From: Candidatus Berkelbacteria bacterium | GTDB taxonomy: Bacteria; Patescibacteriota; UBA1384; UBA12157; JAENIV01 | Length of the DNA stretch: 19,816 nucleotides | Direction of reading: 5' to 3' | Assembly: GCA_016844295.1 (NCBI GenBank) | Contig: JAENIV010000002.1 | Coordinates: 1-19,816, forward strand | In this document: positions 1 to 5,539 of the stretch, piece after piece | Position numbering within the stretch: position 1 is the first letter of the stretch | How the letters are laid out: every line of letters starts with the position of its first letter | Made by a program: the position numbers and the translations under genes | Notes under the pieces: model-generated | Seen by the model: only the letters and a program-made list of their open reading frames with translations | What the model was told of the DNA's origin: nothing | Databases searched by the model: none

Positions 1-225
1 GAAAGAAAACCTGTATTTTCCGGCTTGTCCCTCGAAAAGCGATTTAAAAGACTTGCCGTTTTTCTTGTGTTTTAAAATAGCGGCATTAACATCATCTTTA
101 TCTTCCAAAAATTTCAGGAAAACGAGATTGTTAATTTGATCAATATAATCAAGAGGATTCGGCAAATGAACAAAAAGTTTATTGCAAAGTTTGTCAAAAA
201 GTTGTCTTAATTCTTGATTATTCAT
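1..225 (-). CDS. hsdM: Type I restriction-modification methyltransferase subunit HsdM, N-terminal part (runs off the window)
   Basis: This is the first 75 codons of a gene that continues beyond base 1. The translation begins MNNQELRQLF and contains NPLDYIDQINNLVFLKFLED at about residues 26-45. That matches the helical N-terminal domain of type I DNA adenine methyltransferases, where a (P)xxYxxQIxxLxFLK pattern is typical. The catalytic SAM-binding and NPPF motifs would lie outside the window, so methylation of adenine is inferred from family and context. The start ATG overlaps the hsdR stop in ATGA (222-225), which implies translational coupling. The gene order is hsdR then hsdM; no specificity subunit (hsdS) is visible and it would be expected further left. 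Confidence 0.8.
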   Translation of the reverse strand, partial: MNNQELRQLFDKLCNKLFVHLPNPLDYIDQINNLVFLKFLEDKDDVNAAILKHKKNGKSFKSLFEGQAGKYRFSF

Positions 226-2480
226 CTAATCCTCGCAATCACTTTTTCATTTAATTCGCTAAATAGTTCTTTTAAGCCGTCTTCGCTAAATAGCTCCAAG
301 GCCTTCGGATAGCCGCCAAGACGAGAAAGCGGCGGCTGGTTTAAATCTTCAATATCGATATTATCGTCAACCAAACTTCGCTCTTTAAGCATTTTGGCAA
401 ATTGGAGCTGGTCGGGCGTGAAATTCCGCTGTAGTTTATAAGCGTCGAAAGCTTCATCTAATCTTTCCTTTGGGGAAGGGAATTTCTTTTTACCTAAGGC
501 AATTTTGACAAAATCAACCATTGTCGCCCAGCGCTCGCCCCACGCCGTTTGGAGATTTTCCTCATTGAAATAATTTTCCGGCTTGTTCATCTTGTCGGTA
601 AAAGCAATAATTTCTTCATCGCTTGGCTCTTGGTCTGCTTTAATTTTAGCGATTACCGGTTCGTTTTCTTGTCCAGCAATATCTTTTCTAAAGTCGTCCC
701 AATAGGTTTTGGCGGGGATTCTTCTGCCTTCTTGACCGACGGTGACAAAATTTCGTTCTAAAATTTCGTCTTGTCTTTTATCACGCGAGACAAAGATCAA
801 TGGCTTGGGTATTTCGTAAGTAATTTCCGAAGTGGTTGGTTTTAAAGTTGACGCTTTGGCTTCGCCCGGTTTGGTTTGTTTGAGTTTCGGGTCTTCAAAA
901 TTACGAGCATTGCCAACAAAATCGTAAATTAGAAATTTATCTTTCTTAATCTTTAGATTTCCTCGCTGAAATTCAGCTCTTCGACTGCCGCGACCGCGCA
1001 TTTGGTTATATAAAATTGCCGACCGTGTCGGCCGCATCATGGCCAAGTTTTCCACTTCGGGCGCATCAAAACCCGTGTCCAACATCCCCACAGAAACGGC
1101 AATGGCCGGTAATGGCTCATTTTTAAACCGATTGATAATCGCTTTAGGATCTTTGACATCAGTAGTAATCTCTTCGGCATATTTGCCGTTCCAAGCGCTA
1201 TAAACTTCATTGAAAAGTCGAGTCAGCTGTGAAGCATGTTTTTTACTAATCGCAAACACGATGGTTTTTCTGGGATATTCGGCGCCGCGATCCTTCTCAA
1301 TTCGAGCAAATTCTTTGACCATTTCTAAATTTCTCGATTCAAAACTAATATCTCTTTCCAGCTGATTCGGGGTGTAATCGTCGCCCTCCCACTCCGCGCC
1401 TTCAACTGTAATTTTTGTTTTAGTTTCCACGATATCGTAATCAGCAAGATAACCGTCTTTTACCCCATCTTCAAGTGTGTATGAAAACGTTGGCTCGCCC
1501 GATTCTTCCGCCGCATTCCAACAATCAAAAAATTGATAGGTATTTTTGACTAATTCCCGTTCAATATCATTTTTATAATTGTAATGGCCAAGATTTGGCG
1601 TGGCCGTTAAACCAACTTGGAGGGCATCAAAAAATAATAAAACCGATTTATAGATATTGTAAATTGAACGATGGCATTCATCGGTGATGACTAAATCAAA
1701 GTAACCCGAGCCAAAACCATTCGGACCAAGTTGCGAAGCGATAGTTCCAAGCGTGCCGATGACAATTCTACCTTCTAAGCTTTTTTTACCGCCATAGAGA
1801 ACGGTGGTAGGGAAATCTTTGAGCTGTTCCTTGAAAGTGATGGCGGCTTGGTCGGCAAGTTCAATACGATCTACCAAAAATAAAACTCGTGAGATAAGAC
1901 CGGCCTCAAAAAGGCGTTTCATGATTAAAGCGATGGTTAAAGTTTTGCCGGTGCCGGTGGCCATTTCCAAAAGCATTTTGCGTTTGCCCTCTTCGATGGC
2001 GCGGTCAACTGCCAAGATGGCTTCTTTCTGATATGGATGGATTTCGCGTTCTTTGCCGAAAATATTAACTTTGTCGGGAATTGAGATAATTTCTAATGGT
2101 TTTTCAAAAGATTTCGTTTTTTGGCGTCGTTCGAGATCATCTTGGAAAAAGAAAGATTCGACTAATCGGGCGTCCGCTTTTTTATAATCCCAAAAATAGA
2201 CATATTCGCCGTTGGCTAAAAAGATAAAAGGCGCTTCGAGAGATTCGGCGTAGGCCTGTGATTGCTGGCGCGCGGAGTAGGGGTCGATATTACCACGTTT
2301 GGCTTCGATAATAGCGAGGGGGTGGCCCTTTGAATCGAGTAAAACATAATCAGCAAAGCCATCCGAATTTGATTGTTCGGTTAGAATTTCGGATTTATTT
2401 TCCGGATTCCAGCCAGCTTCTTTGAGCTGGCGGTTGATAATAATTCTGGCGTCTGCTTCGTTTGTTTGTTTTGTAGTCAT
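222..2480 (-). CDS. hsdR: Type I restriction endonuclease subunit R (HsdR, EcoEI-like)
   Basis: This 752-residue protein is the DNA translocase and nuclease subunit of a type I system; it works in the cytoplasm with HsdM and HsdS. An N-terminal PD-(D/E)xK nuclease is visible as FADYVLL (42-48) followed by IIEAKRG (57-63), giving the D...ExK triad. A superfamily 2 helicase motor follows: Walker A ATGTGKT (174-180), DECH box (267-270), TATP motif III (292-295) and a C-terminal QMRGRGSR motif VI. The tail after about residue 600 resembles the EcoEI R C-terminal domain. The length suits the shorter EcoEI-type HsdR rather than the roughly 1000-residue EcoKI type. The frame is intact. The start ATG lies 3 bp after a TATAAT (2483-2488) and has no Shine-Dalgarno sequence, so it is probably translated from a longer transcript started upstream. 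Confidence 0.93.
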   Translation of the reverse strand: MTTKQTNEADARIIINRQLKEAGWNPENKSEILTEQSNSDGFADYVLLDSKGHPLAIIEAKRGNIDPYSARQQSQAYAESLEAPFIFLANGEYVYFWDYKKADARLVESFFFQDDLERRQKTKSFEKPLEIISIPDKVNIFGKEREIHPYQKEAILAVDRAIEEGKRKMLLEMATGTGKTLTIALIMKRLFEAGLISRVLFLVDRIELADQAAITFKEQLKDFPTTVLYGGKKSLEGRIVIGTLGTIASQLGPNGFGSGYFDLVITDECHRSIYNIYKSVLLFFDALQVGLTATPNLGHYNYKNDIERELVKNTYQFFDCWNAAEESGEPTFSYTLEDGVKDGYLADYDIVETKTKITVEGAEWEGDDYTPNQLERDISFESRNLEMVKEFARIEKDRGAEYPRKTIVFAISKKHASQLTRLFNEVYSAWNGKYAEEITTDVKDPKAIINRFKNEPLPAIAVSVGMLDTGFDAPEVENLAMMRPTRSAILYNQMRGRGSRRAEFQRGNLKIKKDKFLIYDFVGNARNFEDPKLKQTKPGEAKASTLKPTTSEITYEIPKPLIFVSRDKRQDEILERNFVTVGQEGRRIPAKTYWDDFRKDIAGQENEPVIAKIKADQEPSDEEIIAFTDKMNKPENYFNEENLQTAWGERWATMVDFVKIALGKKKFPSPKERLDEAFDAYKLQRNFTPDQLQFAKMLKERSLVDDNIDIEDLNQPPLSRLGGYPKALELFSEDGLKELFSELNEKVIARIR

Positions 2481-2497
2481 TTATTATATGCGCTTTG

Positions 2498-2656
2498 TTA
2501 CCAAGTCTCCCAACCTTCAGTATTCCTAAAAACAGGGATTTTAGTTTCGTCGTGAACTTCCCTTAATTTCCTTTTAATTAAATGTCTTCGTTGACGATTG
2601 ATTTGTCGACGAATTTTGGTTGATTCTTTTGTTATATTCATTCCAGCTTTATTCAT
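2498..2656 (-). CDS. Small basic hypothetical protein, 52 aa, between radC and hsdR
   Basis: An open frame on the minus strand runs from ATG at 2656 to TAA at 2498 and fills most of the 200 bp gap between radC and hsdR. The product is very basic in its first half, with a KIRRQINRQRRHLIKRK stretch, and ends in the aromatic sequence GWETW. It lies 25 bp after radC and 17 bp before hsdR in the same direction, as expected for an operon member. It has no Shine-Dalgarno sequence. A TATAAT (2658-2663) sits just upstream, and an internal ATG at 2641 would suit a near-leaderless start. I do not recognise a family. It could be a small nucleic-acid-binding or regulatory protein of the R-M locus, a fragment, or a chance ORF. 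Confidence 0.4.
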   Translation of the reverse strand: MNKAGMNITKESTKIRRQINRQRRHLIKRKLREVHDETKIPVFRNTEGWETW

Positions 2657-2681
2657 AATTATATTTAACTTTACTCTGTTT

Positions 2682-3200
2682 TCAACCTGAAATCAATTTT
2701 TTATCCTTAAAACTCATAAAACTATCTTGACCGATGATAATATGGTCTATGACCTCAATCCCTAATATTTTACCGGCTTCTGTAAGTTGTTTGGTGATTT
2801 TTAGATCCTCGTCGGATGGCTCCGGATCACCGGAAGGATGATTATGGATGAAAACGACTGATGATGAAAAACCGGTAATGGCTGGCTCAAAAACTTCACG
2901 AGGATGAACCAGATTAGCGTTGAGCGTACCGATAGAGATGGTTTCTTTATTTAATAATTCGTTTCTTGAATTTAAGTAAAGCACGACAAAATTTTCTTTT
3001 TTATGATTTTTTAAGTACGAAACTTGGGCAATGACATCTTTAGGAGTTTGAATCGTGGGCTTGGTATTGGTGGAGTCAACTTTCAGGACTCTTTTTGATA
3101 ACTCGAAAGCCGCCAAAATTTGGCAGGCCTTGGCCGGGCCGATACCTTTGATTTGCTTGAGTTGATCGAAGGAAAGCCCGAGTAGTTTATTTTGCATCAT
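2682..3200 (-). CDS. radC: RadC-family JAB domain protein (short form)
   Basis: This is a 172-residue UPF0758/RadC protein. A helix-hairpin-helix element with the core IKGIGPAKACQI lies at residues 17-28. The JAB/MPN metalloprotease-like domain carries the full metal motif H-x-H-x7-S-x2-D as H119, H121, S129 and D132. The biochemical role of RadC is unsettled; the family is frequent in mobile and defence regions, which fits the neighbouring type I R-M genes. It is about 50 residues shorter than classic RadC because the segment before the HhH is absent. An in-frame TAG lies four codons upstream, so the start cannot be further left in this frame. ATG at 3200 is followed at once by a second ATG at 3197. 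A GGAGGA lies about 16 nt upstream, too far to be a standard ribosome-binding site. Confidence 0.85.
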   Translation of the reverse strand: MMQNKLLGLSFDQLKQIKGIGPAKACQILAAFELSKRVLKVDSTNTKPTIQTPKDVIAQVSYLKNHKKENFVVLYLNSRNELLNKETISIGTLNANLVHPREVFEPAITGFSSSVVFIHNHPSGDPEPSDEDLKITKQLTEAGKILGIEVIDHIIIGQDSFMSFKDKKLISG

Positions 3201-3276
3201 TAAAACTTTTCTCTATCCTCCAAACGCCCCTTTCTCTAAAAGCGGGAATGGATTGGCGACGAGCCGCGTTGAAAAC

Positions 3277-3405
3277 TGCTGGGGACACATGATATTCACT
3301 CGTTATTGTCAATATGTAGTGAATATAGATAATATTACAACAATATTCACTACTTTTGCTTGTTCTTTGGTCATATTTTATAGTTTTCCACAATTGACCC
3401 CAGCA
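3277..3405. repeat. Segment bounded by imperfect terminal inverted repeats (TGCTGGGG / CCCCAGCA)
   Basis: An 8 bp perfect inverted repeat, TGCTGGGG at 3277-3284 and CCCCAGCA at 3398-3405, bounds 129 bp; over the first 15 bases the ends match at 12. Inside is AT-rich sequence with the operator-like repeats described separately. The size and architecture would fit a MITE-like element, but no target duplication is evident and no second copy is present in the window. Confidence 0.3.
3292..3353. promoter_or_regulatory. Three alternating copies of ATATTCACT with a plus-strand promoter
   Basis: ATATTCACT occurs at 3292-3300 (plus), 3318-3326 (minus) and 3343-3351 (plus), with centres 25-26 bp apart. 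The last two form an 11 bp perfect inverted repeat, GTAGTGAATAT at 3316-3326 and ATATTCACTAC at 3343-3353. A plausible plus-strand promoter, TTGTCA (3306-3311) and GATAAT (3328-3333) with a 16 bp spacer, is interleaved. One copy lies upstream of -35, one in the spacer and one at the expected start site. That arrangement is typical of a repressor operator set. The arrangement is seen; the regulatory role is inferred. Confidence 0.4.
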
Positions 3406-3520
3406 CAACTTCTTCCTGACTTATAACGGCGCTTGGCGCCGATATATCGCAGTATTCGGCGTTATTGAATTCCATTCAATCACGCAGGAGCGTCGTATGC
3501 GGGGTCTGCGCCCCGTTTTT
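3340..3520 (+). ncRNA. Candidate structured RNA with hairpin cluster and terminator
   Basis: This stretch has no plausible plus-strand ORF but a run of stem-loops: CGGCGC-TTG-GCGCCG (3427-3441), CGATATATCG (3440-3449), ATTGAAT-TCC-ATTCAAT (3464-3480), ACGC-AGGA-GCGT (3482-3493) and finally CGGGG-TCTGCG-CCCCG (3500-3515) followed by TTTTT. Outer arms ATAACG (3423-3428) and CGTTAT (3460-3465) could close the first hairpins into a multibranched fold. The last hairpin plus T-run reads as a plus-strand intrinsic terminator. With the promoter at 3306-3333 it would give an RNA of about 180 nt. I do not recognise a known RNA class. Alternatively it is a nest of palindromic mobile repeats. Confidence 0.3.
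3500..3520 (+). terminator. Intrinsic terminator hairpin
   Basis: Stem CGGGG/CCCCG with a six-base loop is followed by five T residues (3516-3520) on the plus strand. No protein gene lies upstream on this strand, so it would end a non-coding transcript. Confidence 0.45.
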
Positions 3521-3527
3521 GGCTGGC

Positions 3528-3556
3528 TTGACAAATGTTATTATGTTTGATATAAT
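3528..3556 (+). promoter_or_regulatory. Perfect consensus sigma-70 promoter
   Basis: TTGACA at 3528-3533 and TATAAT at 3551-3556 are separated by exactly 17 bp, a 12/12 match to consensus. Transcription would start near 3563 on the plus strand, opposite to all neighbouring protein genes. Only 60 bp downstream is an intrinsic terminator, so the product is a very short RNA. Confidence 0.75.
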
Positions 3557-3562
3557 ATAAAC

Positions 3563-3623
3563 ATCATGAGGGAGAAACGACCCAATGACTACGTGTCATT
3601 GCGTTACGCCTCCCACTTTTTTT
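3563..3623 (+). ncRNA. Candidate small RNA of about 60 nt with intrinsic terminator
   Basis: Directly after the consensus promoter, the sequence folds into one long interrupted stem: GGGAG (3570-3574) with CTCCC (3610-3614), AACG (3576-3579) with CGTT (3602-3605), and CAATGAC (3583-3589) with GTCATTG (3595-3601) around the loop TACGT. Seven T residues follow (3617-3623). The promoter-stem-T-run arrangement is that of an autonomous small RNA ending at its own terminator. It stops at the very end of the convergent NYN gene (stop 3622), so long antisense transcription is not expected. A 36-codon frame starting ATGAGGGAG at 3566 also exists but runs through the terminator into the antisense of NYN. 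The RNA family is not recognised. Confidence 0.5.
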
Positions 3624-4149
3624 ACTTAAATTTTAATTTATTTTGTTCTCTGTCTATCATTATTTTATATTTTTGAAACGGGCTCAACAAACTTGATTCC
3701 GAATAACGGTTGGGAATGACTATATTTAATAATTTATTCTTAGATTTCAGATATTCATGTAAACATCGGAAGTCACCATCACCCGAAACAATTACTGCCT
3801 TATCGTAATTATTATATTCAATTGCCGCTGAGTGTAACACAAGTTCGGCATCAATATTACCTTTTGGTTTTCCGCTGCTATCTTTCGTTGTGGGTTTATA
3901 GACTAATTCGTATCCGAATCTTTTCAGATTATTATATAAACTTTTATTTTCACTTATATAACCAATAAATAGAAACGATTTAGAAACACGGAATTTATCA
4001 GATAGATAAACCTGGAACTTTTTAAAATCAAGTTTCCACCCTTTATAGATAATTCTCTTCTTTCTGTCTGAAATATCTTTACGGGTTCCCAAATTCAAAT
4101 TTTGACTATCTATAAAAGCGTATACAACTGGGTGTTTTTTACTAATAAT
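3622..4149 (-). CDS. NYN domain (LabA/DUF88-like) putative RNase, non-standard start
   Basis: The frame encodes a NYN-domain protein of the PIN-like nuclease fold. The first acidic motif is YAFIDSQNL near the N-terminus, GNIDAELV lies mid-protein and VIVSGDGDF follows; together these supply the expected metal-binding aspartates. The family is thought to cut RNA. The open frame extends upstream to 4170 but contains no ATG, GTG or TTG ahead of the essential FID motif; the first TTG (4098) would delete it. I place the start at ATT 4149 (or ATT 4146), preceded by AGGAAAGGA. A promoter TTGAAA-17-TAAAAT (4196-4168) would start the RNA just before that Shine-Dalgarno sequence. Alternatives are a -1 frameshift from ATG 4169 at the slippery A AAA AAC, or a homopolymer error. 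The upstream operon ends 60 bp away. Confidence 0.7.
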   Translation of the reverse strand: MISKKHPVVYAFIDSQNLNLGTRKDISDRKKRIIYKGWKLDFKKFQVYLSDKFRVSKSFLFIGYISENKSLYNNLKRFGYELVYKPTTKDSSGKPKGNIDAELVLHSAAIEYNNYDKAVIVSGDGDFRCLHEYLKSKNKLLNIVIPNRYSESSLLSPFQKYKIMIDREQNKLKFK

Positions 4150-4167
4150 AGATCCTTTCCTGAGTTC

Positions 4168-4196
4168 ATTTTATTCCTGTCAAAGTAAACTTTCAA
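4168..4196 (-). promoter_or_regulatory. Putative promoter of the NYN gene
   Basis: Read on the minus strand, TTGAAA (4196-4191) and TAAAAT (4173-4168) are 17 bp apart. The predicted start site, near 4161, lies inside the short frame that begins at ATG 4169. That favours translation from the downstream ATT codons with the AGGAAAGGA ribosome-binding site. Confidence 0.4.
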
Positions 4197-4219
4197 TGGC
4201 TCAGAGGTCTGAGCCATTG
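4194..4219. repeat. 26 bp perfect palindrome after mltG
   Basis: Arms CAATGGCTCAGA and TCTGAGCCATTG flank the dinucleotide GG, 11 bp after the mltG stop. There is no T-run on either side, so it is a weak terminator at best; it could stabilise the 3' end of the operon mRNA. Its outer bases and the following GCGT resemble the small-RNA hairpin at 3583-3601 on the other side of the NYN gene. Confidence 0.55.
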
Positions 4220-4230
4220 CGTCATAGTAG

Positions 4231-5142
4231 TTATTGAAATTTTTTTAAATTTTCTTCGTGTTCGTCTATTGTAACAGAATATACAGCATGACCGTCTTGT
4301 TTATGGAAAAAATAAAACCAACCATATTTCTGCGGATAAAGCACCGCTTCAATCGATTTTAACCCTGGATTACAAATTGATCCTGGCGGTAAACCCTCAT
4401 TAAGGTATGTATTATATAAAGACTCAAAACCTCGATAATCTGAAACTTTAATAGGATCCCAATTGCCTTTAGCATATTGAATCGTTGGATCGGCTTCCAA
4501 TTTCATCCCCTTGTCCAAGCGATTTAAGTACACCCCGGCGATTTTCGGCCTATCCTCGTCAAATTTTGCTTCACGTTCCACGATTGAGGCTAAAATTACT
4601 GTCTCTCTGGTTACATTCATCCCGGCCGTTTTTTTCTTAAAATTATCAATCATAGTCTTTTTAATTTCTTGCGGGTTTGATTTCGGTAAAAATCTATATG
4701 TATCAGGAAATAAATAACCTTCGTCCGCGGAGGCAATCTGGGTTAATTCCCCTTGATTGATAATTCCCTTTTTAGCTAGATACTCGTCAATCTGGGTAAC
4801 GCGCCAACCTTCGGGAATAAGAATTATATCTTCAGATGTTTTACCTGTATTTAAAATATCGACAATTTCGGAGATATTTTGAGCGGAAGAAAGTTTATAA
4901 ACTCCAATTTGGAGTAATGCGTGTTTTGTTTTCGCATAAATTTCAAAAACAATTGGCGAAGAAATGATTTTTTGGGTTTTTAAATTTTCGGCTATTTCCC
5001 GTGTGGTCTGCCCCTGCTTGACAATGAATTCCTGCGCATCTCCCGAACCTTTACGGAATAAAAAATAGTAGTAGTAGCCCAAACAACCTGCGATGCTTAA
5101 AATTATTAATAAAATTACTATTAAAAAAATCTTTTTAATCAT
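4231..5142 (-). CDS. mltG: Endolytic peptidoglycan transglycosylase MltG (YceG-like)
   Basis: This 303-residue protein cleaves nascent glycan strands at the outer face of the membrane and so limits strand length. Residues about 3-28 form one membrane anchor followed by a short basic stretch. A LysM-like segment follows (VKQGQTTREIAENL, 41-54), then the YceG domain with EGYLFPDTY (141-149), the catalytic glutamate motif ASIVEREA (185-192) and LEADPTIQYA (215-224). The length and motif order are normal for the family. The start overlaps the end of ruvX by 8 bp, and the gene is last in the four-gene operon. The pairing of ruvX/yqgF with mltG is widespread in bacteria. Confidence 0.93.
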   Translation of the reverse strand: MIKKIFLIVILLIILSIAGCLGYYYYFLFRKGSGDAQEFIVKQGQTTREIAENLKTQKIISSPIVFEIYAKTKHALLQIGVYKLSSAQNISEIVDILNTGKTSEDIILIPEGWRVTQIDEYLAKKGIINQGELTQIASADEGYLFPDTYRFLPKSNPQEIKKTMIDNFKKKTAGMNVTRETVILASIVEREAKFDEDRPKIAGVYLNRLDKGMKLEADPTIQYAKGNWDPIKVSDYRGFESLYNTYLNEGLPPGSICNPGLKSIEAVLYPQKYGWFYFFHKQDGHAVYSVTIDEHEENLKKFQ

Positions 5143-5539
5143 TGTTGTTTAGATATTGTTCCAAAATTAACTTCGCCGAGATTTTATCAATTTCTTCTTT
5201 ATATTTTTCTGTCTTCGGGTCTAAATTTGAGTTTTTTAAAATCCTTTCGGCTTCGCTTGACGTAAATGACTCATCTACATATTCGATTAGAATATTGAGT
5301 TTTTTTGCCAATTCAATCGCGACTTTGTGAATTTTATCTGCTTGTAAAGTATTTTTATTTTTTGGCACACCAATAATAATTTTTAAAACTTGTTCCTTGC
5401 GAATAATTTGGCCAATTTCTACAATCGCTTGATCAAGATCGAAATTTGAAATAATACCGAAACTCGAAACAATCCCGTCGCGGGAAATAGCAATGCCAAT
5501 TCTTTTTTGTCCAACATCAATGCCTAAAATATTTTTCAT
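5135..5539 (-). CDS. ruvX: RuvX/YqgF-family Holliday junction resolvase-like protein
   Basis: This 134-residue protein has an RNase H-like fold of the YqgF family, assigned to 16S rRNA 5' maturation and Holliday junction resolution. Visible motifs are LGIDVGQKRIGIA (5-17) with the first catalytic aspartate, IIGVPKN, DESFTSSEAE (the acidic second motif) and DKISAKLILEQYL near the C-terminus. The length is typical. It overlaps the upstream gene by ATGA (5536-5539) and the downstream mltG by 8 bp, so all three are likely translated from one mRNA. Confidence 0.92.
   Translation of the reverse strand: MKNILGIDVGQKRIGIAISRDGIVSSFGIISNFDLDQAIVEIGQIIRKEQVLKIIIGVPKNKNTLQADKIHKVAIELAKKLNILIEYVDESFTSSEAERILKNSNLDPKTEKYKEEIDKISAKLILEQYLNNND

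Noticed and set aside
3187..3408. 73-codon minus-strand frame upstream of radC
   Set aside because: It crosses the operator-like repeats, overlaps the start of radC, has no recognisable motif and an odd composition; it is most likely a chance frame.
3566..3676. 36-codon frame beginning ATGAGGGAG in the small-RNA region
   Set aside because: It would read through the hairpin and T-run and continue antisense to the NYN gene; the RNA interpretation explains the conserved pairing better.
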